The notes under the pieces are model-generated. The model ran no database searches. It saw only the letters and a program-made list of their open reading frames with translations, and was not told where the DNA came from. The translations under genes and the position numbers were made by a program. From positions 29,215,091-29,279,090 of the forward strand of contig OY754970.1 in NCBI GenBank assembly GCA_963576475.1: a DNA stretch of 64,000 nucleotides, written 5' to 3'. Each line of letters opens with the position of its first letter. Position 1 is the first letter of the stretch. Shown here one piece after another: positions 1 through 11,391 of the stretch. Source of the stretch: Molanna angustata (taxonomy: Eukaryota > Arthropoda > Insecta > Trichoptera > Molannidae).

Positions 1-196
1 TATCTTTATATGTATAAAGGTATATTGGATTTTTTATTTCTTATTGTTTTTTTGATTTATTTATTTGCTCACTTATTTGTTTCTTTATTTTATTTTTGTT
101 TTATGAATTGTGTATATTAAAATTACCAAACTGAATTCGTCAACCTCAGATAAACCCTGAGGGTTTCGATGGTTGACTGTATGAATTGTTAATGTC

Positions 197-595
<399 letters not shown>

Positions 596-854
596 CATTT
601 GAAACGCTTATAACAAAACGTGTGATAACTTTGTAAGTTTTGAAAGATTAAATAATAGAAAGTATATACAATACAATATAATGTTATGTAAGGAAATATA
701 TGAAAATTACTTATGAATTTGATAAAACTTCAAATTCGGGCTCTATACAATAACTTGATATGTAGAAATCAAAAATTTAGAAATCAAGATTTAACTCATA
801 AATTACACCCTAAACGAAACCTTTTGATATTGTGTAAATAGTATATGTCTAAAG

Positions 855-985
855 AATTGATTCCCAAAGTGGTCTTTATAGACCCCCAGTGGTCGACGAT
901 GACCTTCAAGGGGTCCCTGTCAGCGAAAGAAAAATGTGTGGTCGGTGAAATAAAAATGGGGGTCAACGACAGTGAATCGCACATA
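855..985. mobile_element. possible hAT-like terminal remnant
   Basis: A small GC-richer patch reads like the ends of many animal hAT elements: a 'TTCCCAAAGTGG' motif followed by a 'CCCCCAGTGG' block and repeated GGGGTC/GGGGGTC runs. No partner terminus or target duplication was found, so this is only a resemblance. The rest of 590-1640 is AT-rich with nothing recognised apart from the SINE-tail piece at 1080-1150 and a 10-bp-stem hairpin at 1358-1383. Confidence 0.25.
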
Positions 986-1079
986 AGCAGGTCTCATAAA
1001 ATGGATTAATCCACATACACAGATAGTAGGTTACTATTTTCTTACATAATACCTTATTATTTAATAATTATAATTACCT

Positions 1080-1150
1080 ACATCCTTGCACTCTGTACAA
1101 GTATCGAGTTTATTGCCATATGGCAATTTCTTCTTATTAACCAGTGTATA
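1080..1150 (-). repeat. SINE family 2 tail fragment
   Basis: Contains the inverted 'TTTATTGCCATATGGCAATT' core. The forward form recurs at 35800-35935 and near 10960, and the same orientation recurs at 49965-50010. It is the 3' part of a dispersed tRNA-SINE-like family. Confidence 0.45.
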
Positions 1151-1649
1151 TGAAGACATATAACTAACACACAAATTAAAAAAAAAACTTGGTATAAAGG
1201 AGAAATAATTCATTTGGTTCGTTTAAATTTGAATTCGAATACTCGCATAAATGAATAAAACTTAACATCTGATTTTTTTAAGTTATTCACACTACATTTC
1301 ACTACAGTTAGATATTTAATTCCTTAAAAGTAAGTTACAATATACGAGCTGTCAAATTTTCTTCAGCTGTCAAGCTGAAGAAAAACATGGCAGAGGCGTG
1401 CCTAGAACCTTCGGACTAGACAAACCCTGAAAGAAAATTGGGAAATGTCAAAAATTTAATGTTTTTTTTAGCATCGTTGTTCATTTGAGTAGCCATGAAA
1501 ATATTCTAAAATCAGGTGCCAAAATAATATTTACATTTGTGACCCTGTCAAGCATCGTATCTACAAACGGTTCAATTTTTAATCTTGTAGTATGGTTTCA
1601 ATAAAATAGACAAAAAATATTAGATCTTTAATTTATTAACCCTGTGGGC

Positions 1650-1797
1650 AAGAGACCCGAGATATGAATGTGCTGAATGCTTGTGATGACTGGGAGTCCA
1701 CTGCAGCTGACAGGAAGGCTTGGAAAGCTATTGTTCAGGAGGCTAAAGCTCTAGCGGAGTTGTATGGCCATCGGAAGTATGTAATTAGTAAGTAAGT
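1650..1797 (+). pseudogene. LINE reverse-transcriptase C-terminal scrap
   Basis: One frame reads, in pieces, GQETRDMNVLNACDDWES, then TAADRKAWKAIVQEAKA, then LAELYGHRK, ending at a TAA near 1797. The W-x-x-A-x-D-R-x-x-W pattern is the usual extreme C-terminus of RTE-type LINE ORF2 in insects, after the RNA-binding and linker region. Only about 45 residues remain. No target duplication was identified. Confidence 0.6.
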
Positions 1798-1802
1798 AAT
1801 AT

Positions 1803-1851
1803 TCATAGGTAAGTCAAGATTTTCGGCTTCTATAAGCAATTCCGCTACTGG
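1803..1851. repeat. 49-bp dispersed repeat, copy 1
   Basis: Nearly identical to 40694-40742, with a shared core 'GATTTTCGGCTTCTATAAGC'. No protein or RNA is recognised. Downstream, 1860-2690 is AT-rich and holds nothing I can identify. Confidence 0.6.
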
Positions 1852-2714
1852 GCAAGTGGTCTACCACACAAAAAAGTTTGGGTACATCTGATTTAAAGAT
1901 TGGCAAATCACAACTCTACATTTACTTAAACTAACAGTCTTTTTCTTTTAAATTTGAATGGGTATACACGGCTACAAAGATTGTCATGTATGACAACTTT
2001 GAATGTGAAATAAAATAAATGACATATAAAAACATTTTTCGTGTCATGATTTTTCGTTCCGACATCATTTTCCGCTCTTGTCTCAAAAGGCAATATTCTA
2101 GCTTTTATTGAGTATATAGGAGTTAGTATAAGCACGAACTACTTGTCAAAGAGAAAAGACGACACTGAATAAGTTATGATTTAGAACTTTTGTGAGATTG
2201 AATTTTCACTCGGAAAAGAAAAAAAAAATGACGTGAATCTGGTAGACAACTAATATTTTACAACAATATATAAAAATCTTTTTTGGAAGAAAAATCTAAT
2301 TAATTTTCGGAAATAAAATACCTTCTTATATACGTGACGGAAATCGATGTCTTATTTTGAGATAAAATAATACTTTGGGTTTCTTTCCATCTTCTATATT
2401 TTTTTGCCGTGGCTTTTAAACGATCAAAAGTTATCCTGATTCGCTTCTAAATTTTTGAAAGTCGTTTGATTTAGTACTTGAAAATATGACTTATGTATTC
2501 CGGATTAAAAGTCTTGCATATTTTTATCATTAACACTCTACATACATCACCATCCATTCTGCTTACGAAAGCTTATAAGAAATCCTTGCAGAACTCATGG
2601 ATCGTAAGTAGAGTCGGGAGAAATAAGAAGTAAACCTGAAAAACACTGAAATAAAAAGAATCAAATGATTATTGGACAGTTTATTTGACAAAAGATTATT
2701 GGAGTTTAAAAATA

Positions 2715-3161
2715 TCATCATCATCGTCAGCTTGTGTTTGCCCACTGCACAACATAGGTCTGCCCTCACCTCCTCCACATCTCCCATTCCTGTGCGACTT
2801 TCATCCACTGTGGTCCAACAAATCTTTTTTACTGTTAAGTGGTCGCCCTTTTGGTCTCTTGTCGCCTCTCGGTCTCCACTCCACCAGTCTTTTCATCCAC
2901 ATATTGTCGGTTATTCTTGATATGTGTCCTGCCCATCTCCACTTCTGCATGGCTATTCTCTCAACCACATCGGAGAGTTTGGTCTGACTGCGTATCCAGT
3001 CATTCCTCTTCCTGTCTTCTAGTTTTATGGCCAACATTATCCTTTCCATTTTTCTTTGTGCTACACGCAGCTTGTTGACAGACAATTTGGTTAAGGTCGT
3101 AGTTTCCATGCCATAAGTGAATACTGGCAGATCGCACTGCTCAAACACCCTTGACTTCAGG
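2715..3161 (-). pseudogene. RTE-type LINE ORF2 C-terminus, 3' end
   Basis: The minus frame gives the post-RT region of an RTE-like endonuclease/reverse transcriptase: 'ISLAWAAFGKH', 'LPVFTYGMETTTLTKLSV', 'KMERIMLAIKLEDRKRNDW', 'VVERIAMQKWRWAGHI', then 'RLVEWRPRGDKRPKGRP'. These are the conserved thumb/connection blocks seen in many insect LINEs. The reading frame degrades toward 2800. The element ends in a (GATGAT)-type tail, seen on the plus strand as ATCATCATCATC at 2715-2728, which is typical of RTE 3' ends. The 5' part is replaced by a tandem triplication (3162-3587). Confidence 0.75.
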
Positions 3162-3587
3162 GAATTAGGTATGGGGCTATGAAAAGTGTTATCATGTTTC
3201 CCAAAGGCCGCCCATGCGAGACTTATTCTTCTCTCAATTTCTATGGTTTGATTGTCTCTGTCTAGAGTCATCTTATGTCCAAGGTATATATAGTGGTCAA
3301 CCTAGAATTAGGTATGGGGCTATGAAAAGTGTTATCAAGTTTCCCAAAGGCCGCCCATGCGAGACTTATTCTTCTCTCAATTTCGATGGTTTGATTGTCT
3401 CTGTCTAGAGTCATCTTATGTCCAAGGTATATAAAGTGGTCAACCTAGAATTAGGTATGGGGCTATGAAAAGTGTTATCAAATTTCCCAAAGACCGCCCA
3501 TGTGAGACTTATTCTTCTCTCAATTTCGATGGTTTTATTGTCTCTGTCTAGAGTCATCTTATGTCCAAGGTATATAGTGTTCAACCT
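3162..3587. repeat. 143-bp tandem triplication inside LINE ORF2
   Basis: The block starting GAATTAGGTATGGGGCTATG at 3162 recurs at 3305 and 3448, an exact 143-bp period with a few substitutions. The third unit is slightly short. The unit encodes the start of the C-terminal RT segment on the minus strand, so this is a local amplification of transposon coding sequence rather than a satellite of independent origin. Confidence 0.9.
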
Positions 3588-3705
3588 CTTCTACTAAAAA
3601 AAAATAAAATAAAAAAAAATAAAGTTCAATTTGTTAATATTTTATCCCATTTATTTGTTGATAATCACCTACTTCGTGAAAACATTACTTGGTATCCCCT
3701 CAAAG

Positions 3706-3902
3706 TCACGAGTAAGAGGCAGACCACTGCACCGGCGACATAGTGGAGCCATGTAGCTGGTGAGAGAAAGGCTGGAGCTGGAAGCTGGCATATCGAGGGG
3801 GAGCTGGTGGCACAAATGTCTCACAGGAGACAACTCAGATTTGCAGATCATGGCGACTAATGACTGGCAGGGATAGGGGAGCAGGAAATGATGATGATCT
3901 TC
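3706..3902 (+). pseudogene. LINE ORF2 3' end with GATGAT tail
   Basis: The plus strand reads 'RGRPLHRRHSGAM' followed by 'LVREGWSWKLAYRG'-like codons and ends in an ATGATGATGATC tail. The GRP-x-x-R-W-like motif plus GATGAT tail marks another short RTE-type 3' fragment, in opposite orientation to the one at 2715-3161. Frames are broken. Confidence 0.45.
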
Positions 3903-4070
3903 ACGTTTGCGTTGAAATATTCCTAACTGGACTTCAGAGCATGTCCTATTTCAACATTCCAACAAAAACTCAGCAAGCAACGTCGTTTGAAGGAATTTTT
4001 TTGTACCTATTTCCAACACAAACTAGAGAAGATACGCGATAACCCTTTAAAACACATTGCCACAAATGTG

Positions 4071-4290
4071 GTAGGTACAACGTACTCTCATATTCACAAA
4101 TGAGGTACACATACTGTCACAATCACAAATGAGGTACAAATACTGTCACAATCACAAATGAGGTACACATACTGTAACAATCATAAATAAGGTACAAATA
4201 CTGTCACAATCACAATTGAGGTACACGTACTGTCACAATTACAAATGAGATACACATAACTGTCACAATCCCAAATGAGGTATGTACTAT
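4071..4290. repeat. 29-bp minisatellite, ~7 copies
   Basis: A unit of the form GTACACATACTGTCACAATC plus ACAAATGAG repeats with substitutions and one 1-bp insertion. A degenerate copy with 'CACAAATGTGG' flanks each side. No coding potential is supported. Confidence 0.85.
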
Positions 4291-4533
4291 GTACCTACAC
4301 ATATTGTCACAAATGTGGTGCATTCTTATCTTAACTTTCAGTGTTTGGCGAGCCTTTTATCAACTTTTCTAACTCATAATGTAATATCACAATAGTGCCG
4401 ATCTCTTTGATAACGTCAGGAGGAGGGAGGGGACGGGGGGATTATCCATTTTATAATTATTGATTTAGACTTAACAAAAAATGTCGACTTATCAGTGAGG
4501 GATTGACACAACGCGGTGTTGTTTTATCTATTG

Positions 4534-4548
4534 ATAAATCTAAAATAA
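4534..4548. repeat. RTE target-site duplication, 5' copy
   Basis: The 15-bp word ATAAATCTAAAATAA occurs here and again at 7419-7433, exactly flanking the LINE. Confidence 0.9.
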
Positions 4549-5103
4549 GTGAGTGAGACAAAAAAGAAAGGTAGAGGGATGAACGTTAGGAATGATGGTA
4601 TGATAGAACTATGGTCGGGAGTGAAAAGTGACGAATTTGCATGCAAAGGAGTTGGTGTGATTCTAGCGAAACGAATGGGGAAATGTATGAAAGAGTACAA
4701 GCTAAAAAACTCTAGACTCATGTGGGTAAGGCTGAAGATCGGAATTACAAGCGTATTCCTAATAATAGGATATGCGCCCGGAAACTCCGATAGTGAGAGT
4801 GAAAAGGATGATTTCGGGAACAGTGTGACCGAGATAATGAACGAAAAAAAGGATAATGAAAGAGTGATTCTGACTGGAAATCTAAATGGATGGGTGGGTG
4901 TTCGTAGGAAAGATTTTGAGTCAGTCCTTGGACCTCACGGCGATATTAGAGTGAATGACAATGGTAAAAGACTATTGGAAGTATGCACGGAAGGGAATCT
5001 GTTTGTGGCGAACTCAGTATTCAGCCACAAAAGAATTCACCAGTTTACATGGGAGAGAGGGAATGAAAGGACGATAATTGACTATGTATGTGTTCCGCAC
5101 TAA
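4549..5103 (+). pseudogene. LINE endonuclease domain (truncated)
   Basis: The frame opens at the element edge, with GTG as the first codon and no true start. It runs through SETKKKGRG (the ETK part of the AP-endonuclease glutamate motif), 'GVGVILAKRMGKC', 'NSRLMWVRLKIG', 'IIGYAPGNSDSE', 'ILTGNLNGWVG' (family G-D-x-N; the Asp reads Asn here, a probably inactivating change), 'NDNGKRLLEVC' and 'FTWERGNERTIIDYV'. The role in the family is nicking genomic DNA for target-primed reverse transcription. It ends at a stop where the frame shifts into the RT segment, around 5090-5103. Close to the RTE/BovB type often misannotated as craniofacial development protein 2. Confidence 0.88.
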
Positions 5104-6494
5104 GGAAAGCGACAGTGGATACTAGAGTGTATAGGGGCGCGGAACTGGAGACAGACCACTACTTGTTAATATCAAGAATTGATTTGTTCACCGGGTGGCG
5201 CTCCAAAACACACCGAAGTGATCCACCGATGCGAACCAAGGTAGAAAGGCTGCAAGATGAGAGTGTAAGAAATCAGTATGCAAAAGAGACCGGAAACGAA
5301 CTCTTTAAAGCAATACACAGTAGAAGAAATATTGAGGAAGCATGGACGACGCTGAAAGAGACCGTGTGTAAGACATCGAAGAAGATCTGTGGTATTGCTA
5401 AAAGAGGTGGAAAGAAAGGCGATGCTTGGTGGAATGAGAGTGTTAAGATAGTTGTGGGTGAAAAGAAGAAAGCATGGATGGCATTATTAGCCGCGAAAGG
5501 ATCGAATAATGAAGAAAGAGCAAAAGAGAATTATAAAGTATGCAAGAAAGTAGTCAAAGACACAGTAAAAAGGGAAAAAGATGGTATAAAAGAGAAAGAA
5601 AGCCTGAAAATAGCCAGCGACTTTCCTGGAAACATGAAAATGTTCTGGAAAGGCGTAGCGAAAAGAAAAAATGGAACTGTGAAAGCTTCGAAAGGAATAA
5701 ATGATAAAGATGGAAAAATAATTATGGACGAAGATGGCGTGAAAGAGCGATGGAAAGAATATTTTGAGGAACTGTATGATAGCGGAGTAAGAGGGGACGT
5801 GAGTCAGAGAACATGGCAAGTAAGTGAAGATGATAAGGATGAAATAACGCAAGAAGAAGTGTTTGAAGCAGTGAAACACGCGAAAGCGGGGAAAGCTGCC
5901 GGGTATGAGAGTGTATCAGCTGAACTTATAAAATATGGCGGCGAACAGACGTTGGAGTGGTGTCTCTCTCTTTTCAACAAATATTGGGAAGAAGGACACA
6001 CTCCCTCAGACTGGAGAAATGCAGTCGTGGTACCTTTGTATAAAGGTAAAGGATCGAAGCTCGACTGCAAAAACTATAGAGCCATAAGTTTGCTAAGCTC
6101 AGTTGGTAAGATGTATGCAAGGATCCTGGATCAAAGAGTACGAAAGGTTACAGAGAGCAAGATTTGGGATGCTCAAGGGGCTTTTGTTGGCGGCAGAGGA
6201 TGTATAGACCAAATTTTTTCTTTACGTATGGTCACAGAAAAGGTTTTGGGTAAAAACCAAAAACTTTTCTGCGCCTTTATAGACCTTGAAAAGGCCTATG
6301 ATAAAGTTGTAAGAGAAAAACTATGGAATATACTATCGATGAACGGAGTGAAGAGTAAGCTGATACGTGCAATCGCTTCATTATATGAGAACAGCAAAGC
6401 ATGTGTTCGTGTTAACGACACAACAACAACTTGGTTCTCTATAAATAATGGCGTTAGACAGGGGTGCGTGTTGTCCCCTTGGCTCTTTAATTGA
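5088..6494 (+). pseudogene. LINE reverse transcriptase, fingers to palm
   Basis: This 468-codon stretch continues the endonuclease protein in another frame ('LRKATVDTRVYRGAEL', 'TDHYLLISRID'). After a basic linker it enters the RT domain: 'AVVVPLYKGKGSKLDC' and 'NYRAISLLSSVGKMYARIL', motif A 'FIDLEKAYDKV', and motif B 'NNGVRQGCVLSPWLFN'. It stops at 6492-6494, where a few bases lost after LFN shift the frame. The first Met codon is not a real start; the natural protein would be a single fusion with the endonuclease. Codon use is richer in G and C than the flanks. Confidence 0.92.
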
Positions 6495-7398
6495 TTTCTG
6501 CATAAGAGCCCTTAAGTATGAAAGTAAGGGTCTGAAACTGAGTACTGTAACAGTACGTGATCTGATGTATGCAGACGACAAAGTATTTTTAGCAGAAAGT
6601 ATGGAAGAGTTACAGTATTTTGTAAGTATGGTATATGAAGGATGCATAGAAAACGGACTTAAAATGAATGCCAGCAAATCAAAGGTAATGGTCTTTGAAA
6701 AGAGTGAAAGCAGTACAGTGTGTCAAATAAAAGTAGAGAATGAATGGCTTGAACAAGTCGACGAGTACGTCTATCTGGGTAGTATGTTCTAACGGAATGG
6801 ACGGCCTGATAAGGATATTGAAAGAAGAGTTATGGCAGGAAACAGAGTGAATGGAGCACTTAGACCAGTTATGAATGATCGCAACATATCAAGAGACGCT
6901 AAAGTTGCCATTCATAACGCAATCGAAGTGCCAACCCTGACGTATGCAAGTGAGACCTGGACATGGCAGAAGTCGCACGAAAGCAGAATAAATGCAGTTG
7001 AAATGAGATCGCTTAGAAGAATTTGTAACAGAACGATGTATGATAGAGTTCGGAATGAAGATACAAGGAAAGAATGTAAGATAAAGAAAGATGTAATTAA
7101 CAGAATGAAAGTTAACACATTGAGATGGTTTGGCCACTTGGGGAGAATGAACGAAGAACGCCTGACGAAGAAAATATACAAAGCTGACAGGAACGGAATA
7201 AGAGGTCGCGGGCGCCCAAGAAAAGGATGGCAGGACCATGTAAACGATATTTTGAAAGATGGAAATGTAAGAAGCATGAACAACAGACGAACATGTATAA
7301 GACGATGTATGAATGTTGATGAGGCGATGAATGTGTGTCAAGATAGAAAAATGTGGCGTTCGGTTCTCTCTGCCTACCCCGTGAGGGACATGGCGTGA
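6484..7398 (+). pseudogene. LINE RT motif C and C-terminal region
   Basis: After the frameshift the protein resumes as 'IDFCIRALKYESKGLK' and reaches 'LMYADDKVFLAES'. The catalytic YADD is intact. It continues through 'MNASKSKVMVFEK' and 'VDEYVYLGSMF', hits an in-frame TAA at 6790-6792, then reads 'GRPDKDIERRVMAGNRVNGA', 'TYASETWTWQKSHESRINA', 'RSLRRICNRTMYDRVRNE', 'NTLRWFGHLGRMNEERLT', 'RGRGRPRKGWQDHV' and 'MNVCQDRKMWRSVLSAYPV', ending TGA at 7396-7398. This is the thumb/linker region that follows RT in RTE-like elements. Confidence 0.9.
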
Positions 7399-7418
7399 TG
7401 GTATGTATGTATGTATGT

Positions 7419-7433
7419 ATAAATCTAAAATAA
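7419..7433. repeat. RTE target-site duplication, 3' copy
   Basis: Exact match to 4534-4548, directly after the GTATG-repeat tail. Confidence 0.9.
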
Positions 7434-8481
7434 TAAACGTCGAATAGGTATAATATGTAGACAATATTTGTGAAATGTGAAATATGTAATATTTGTATTG
7501 ATATTGATTTTTCATTGTTTAATTTTGTGAATGTTTCTTGTGTAGAACAAAAACATGAAATCATAACGAAGAAAGCAATTTTCTACATGAGATATATTTT
7601 TTGTACATAAACCTATAAAAAAAACGATTGAAGTATTAAAAAAGCGCGTGGGATTTGATATTAAAGAAAGCTTTGAGTAGACTGATTGAATTCGTAAAAG
7701 CCAATAATATATATTTTGTCGTGTACGTGTACTACGCGGTACATGATATAATAACTCATTGATTTTGCTTGAAACGAAGTTCGAATTGAAAAATATGAAT
7801 GAAACGAATAGGAACCATCGATTGAAATAAAATCCTTTTAGTTCATATATTAAAAGGGATTTATTCTTTAAGTAAAATCTATATATTAATACGTGAAGCG
7901 AAAAATTCTGACTTCTTTTCAAGCAAACTGCGTCCACGGAGGAGTTTGAGATTTGGTATTGCTAAATTTTAAATGGAGGAGAGCATAAAGCTTTTATTAT
8001 GTGTTGTAAAAACAGCAAATATTAAAAAAATATTTCACATCAAACCATTGATTGTTTTCCTTAGATTATGAAAGAGAGGTATGCTTAACTTTAATATACA
8101 CGCGTAGGATGAGCCAAAGAGCATATAACCTACGGATAAGAGACGCAAATCCCTTATAAAAAAAGAATCGGCAAAATCTATGAGATCCGTGCTCATAAGC
8201 CATGCCAACATTAAGTAAAAAAAACAAATTGTTTCGTTGACTCTCTGCTATTTAATAGGACCTAGGGATGGTAAAAGCTTTATGAAATGCTGCCAACGCT
8301 AGTGATGGGCAAAAGTCCTTCATCAACTTCATAAGTTGTTTAAATTCAAATTTCGGAACATGTTAAATAATAATACACATCTGAATACCTACTGTGAAAC
8401 AATATAAATGGTACCTAAACAGTTATACCTATAACTCATTTTAGTGTTTTTATCATAGATAAGGGGGGGCAAGTCTGGTCC
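7434..8481. other. AT-rich stretch, nothing recognised
   Basis: Low-complexity AT-rich DNA. The minus frame at 7512-7937 is open but rich in Phe, Ser and Tyr, has no recognisable motif and looks like chance. Confidence 0.6.
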
Positions 8482-8629
8482 AACCGGCGAAATCAAAACC
8501 CTCACGATTACCCATATCATGGATATAATTATTAAATTGAGTTCTATAATATCTTTGGATGTCAAATAACTCCATATGATAATTATATCCATGATATGGG
8601 TAGTAACGAGGATTTTGATTTCGCCGGTT
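8482..8629. mobile_element. fold-back MITE-like inverted repeat
   Basis: An arm starting AACCGGCGAAATCAAAACCC (8482-8535) pairs with its reverse complement ending at 8629 (8577-8629), with a few mismatches and about 40 bp between. The two arms share the sequence around ATATCATGGATATAATTAT. No transposase and no clear target duplication were found. Confidence 0.8.
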
Positions 8630-8839
8630 TTTAAGAATCGGTAGAGTTTATAGATATGTAGTTTAGACAACCCCTCAGAGTAATATTTTCATATGCTAAA
8701 TGTCTGTTTGTGGTGTGGCAGATGCGCAATTTAATATTTTTATGATGTTGCTGAATTGATATCACTTTATTTGAGGTTTTTGATGGGTGCGTGGTTTCAC
8801 CTATATTTGGAAGGGACAAATTATAACGGAATGCGCAAA

Positions 8840-8945
8840 AGACTCAAAACACATAGAGTGAAACAAATTTCCTACCTGAAAGACTGTGGAAGGCTGAAGG
8901 ACTCTGGAAAATTTCTCTTAGCTCCTGATGACGATGATGATGAAA
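8840..8945 (+). pseudogene. possible LINE 3' scrap with GATGAT tail
   Basis: The plus frame reads 'VKQISYLKDCGRLKDSG' and 'KFLLAPDDDDDE', the last part coming from a GATGACGATGATGATG run. That is how several RTE-type 3' ends in this window finish. The conserved C-terminal motifs are not visible, so the call is weak. Confidence 0.3.
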
Positions 8946-9054
8946 CACTTAAATATTGAGTAAAAACAGACACAGATAGGTTAATTTTAGCGGGATGAAA
9001 AATGTTTTTAGTAAATCCAAATGGACGCGTGAACGATAATCGTTCTGTTTTTTA

Positions 9055-9190
9055 ATCAGGCGACCGATGCGGAACTGATATGAAGTTCAGATTGATACTC
9101 AGACGAGCGATGCGGAATTACACCAAGTTCAGATTGATACTCAGACAAGAGTGCGGAACTTAAACGAAGTTCAGGTTGATATTGAAGAAG
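9055..9190. repeat. ~46-bp degenerate tandem repeat
   Basis: Three to four copies of 'GATGCGGAACT...GAAGTTCAGATTGATACTCAGAC', e.g. at 9064, 9110 and 9152, with small indels. Downstream, 9200-9790 is unremarkable AT-rich DNA. Confidence 0.75.
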
Positions 9191-9789
9191 GAATGCGTCC
9201 TCTACTGAGCGGCGATGATGTTACTGTTGCAGATGAAGTGTTGGAGATTGACAATGTCAGTAGGTAGGAAAATGGCATAGGTACTGCATAATGGGAATTC
9301 ATTCCATTGAAATCCAATCCAGCCACATACATTCCGCCACTTTACCCCCTCATCAATACATTGTCGAAACTAGGATGGGTAAATTAATTCCAATCGAAAG
9401 CATTATCGGTACGTTTGTTAATTTCTTTTATCTTTATCTTATATAAAAATTAGATAGATTGCATTGATCTAATAATTCTATTGCGGATGTGAATAAGTCG
9501 GTGAATGGCGAGAAAAAAATGAAAAATAGTTTATTCAGATACAAAGAAAGAGGGAAGGATAATAAAATCAGTTCTTCATAAGAAGAAGGTACATTATTTC
9601 GCTTTAATGTCTCTTTAAACATTATATTATTTGGGGCATTGCAATTTCTACTTAACCAAAAATAAGGGTTTTTGATTAAAATCTTCAAACACCACCTAGC
9701 GAATTTAGGTAAAACTCATCAAGCGAGGTGAGTAAATCCGTCGACTATACTTAATTATGTCCGACACCACACGAATGCTAGTTTAGGCC

Positions 9790-9990
9790 AAGCCGAACTT
9801 TCGGCCAATTTCTGGTCGAAACCGAAGCTGCCCTCGATACCGGAATTTTTCGGCCGAAACCGTAATCGTTATCGAAACTGCCGCCGATGCCAGAATTTTA
9901 CGGCCGAAACCGTAATCGTAACCGAAACTGCCGCCGATACCGGAATATTTCGGCCGAAACCGTTATCGTATCCGAAACTCTGGTCGGTCT
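9790..9990. repeat. 50-bp tandem repeat rich in CCGAAAC
   Basis: About 3.5 copies of a 50-bp unit containing GAAACTGCCGCCGATACCGG and TTTCGGCCGAAACCGTAATC. The unit is palindromic in part (CGGCCGAAA / TTTCGGCCG). Its GC content stands out from the surrounding DNA. Subterminal arrays like this occur in some DNA transposons, but no termini are visible. 9990-10630 holds nothing recognised. Confidence 0.85.
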
Positions 9991-10638
9991 TTAATAAATT
10001 ATATAGCGCCGTTCTATGATAACTTTATCATTCAAAGGGCTTAATTGTTGGAAACAGTGAAACGATGTAGTTCATCATCAATAATAAGCAATAACTAACA
10101 CCTATCCCTAGATCAGGATTTCGTAGTTGTAGTTGACTTATCTGTATGGAAAACTCACTGATAGTCTTTAGGCTAGTGACATTCCAATAATTCGGTAGTA
10201 CTTTTTTAAATAAATAAACAATAATATAAATAATGATAATATATTTTTGAATCCTTAAAATATCAATCATTTACACACATTTATTTGCTTGTGATATTGA
10301 ATGTGTAATATTCAAATGGTAGACAGGTACGTACCTAAATATTCTCTGAAAATTATAAACGAAATCTCGAGATAGTTTGAGTAAACCGTTTTAAAATTTA
10401 AGTGAGTCTGTATAATTATTATTCGAAAAAGAAAAATCTCATTTAAATTAAGTGTTGCAATGAGAAACGGAAAATTTAAACGAAGTACCTACAGTAGGTT
10501 GGTATGTTCATACACAGAAGATGAGAAATGTTTAAAAAGTTTTAATGTAAGAAATGGTATCCAAAAAAAAATGTTACTTAAAGAGATTTCTAGGTAATGG
10601 CATAAACATTTGAAAGTTTATGTGGGTAGATATAAACG

Positions 10639-11065
10639 AAATGGGTTGTGGCCTACAATAAACTCTCCACTACGAAGCTAAGTAGAATACTTACATTTTA
10701 TTTGTGAGGTGGACAATTCCTGAATTAATTATAATGACGTATATTTTTACTGTACATAATATATATTATTCTTGTATCCTTGAACACCTGATCCTGATTT
10801 CCTCTCCTGTTCTTACCATATCCTTTTTTCTTGCTATGAATAATTTTTTTTTGTTCTAATAGTATTTAAGTGTTATATGTATTTTCTTTGATTTCTTTTA
10901 CTCTTATTTGTTTGCTGTTATACATACACAATGTTGTAATACTTTGAAATCTGGTTGGTTGGAAGAAATTGCCTAATGGCAATAAGCCCGCCAGTGTACA
11001 AATATATTTGTTTATATTATGTACAAGAAGATGTATAAATAAATAAATATTATTTAAAACAAAAA
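10639..11065 (+). repeat. retroposon 3' tail region
   Basis: Begins with a 45-bp word 'GGGTTGTGGCC...AAACTCTCCAC' also present at 38069-38112. It ends with 'AAATTGCCTAATGGCAATAA', the SINE family 2 core, followed by a tail of AAATA repeats at 11035-11051. Probably two overlapping retroposon ends. The gap to 11380 is AT-rich. Confidence 0.4.
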
Positions 11066-11391
11066 AAAATTAAATTAATTTTCCAAAAAAAGGGACTTGA
11101 AAATTTGGACAAAAAAATCATAAAGGAAGAATATATTAATAATAATAATAATAAACCTTTTTTTATTATTTCATTTCCTTTACAATATAATTTCAAAGTA
11201 TTTATTAGTATTTTATTTTGTTATGAGTTCAATTATAGTATAAAGGTAGAGTATAGTTGGTATTTCAACTAATTTTATTCAAATTTCTTTGTTTTATTTA
11301 TATAAAATATTTTATCTTATTAACGAATCCCTCTAGGGTGAAGGCCTCCTTTAACACGAAAGTGATGATAATATTCTTATATACCTTACAT

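Larger units (their letters stand above)
4549..7418 (+). mobile_element. 5'-truncated RTE-type LINE, 2,870 bp
   Basis: A non-LTR retrotransposon bounded by a 15-bp direct repeat. The order is AP-endonuclease, reverse transcriptase, C-terminal region, then a short 3' end of GTATGTATGTATG repeats instead of poly(A), as is usual for RTE-clade elements. It begins inside the endonuclease at the S-E-T-K catalytic motif, so roughly the first 35 codons and the 5' UTR are missing, as expected from incomplete reverse transcription. Two frameshifts and one stop inactivate it. The preserved target duplication and largely readable protein suggest a moderately young insertion. Related 3' fragments lie at 38328-38425 and 56165-56470. 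Confidence 0.93.

Noticed and set aside
4071..4290. CRISPR-like array
   Set aside because: 29-bp units are contiguous with no spacers, and the window is eukaryotic; it is a minisatellite.
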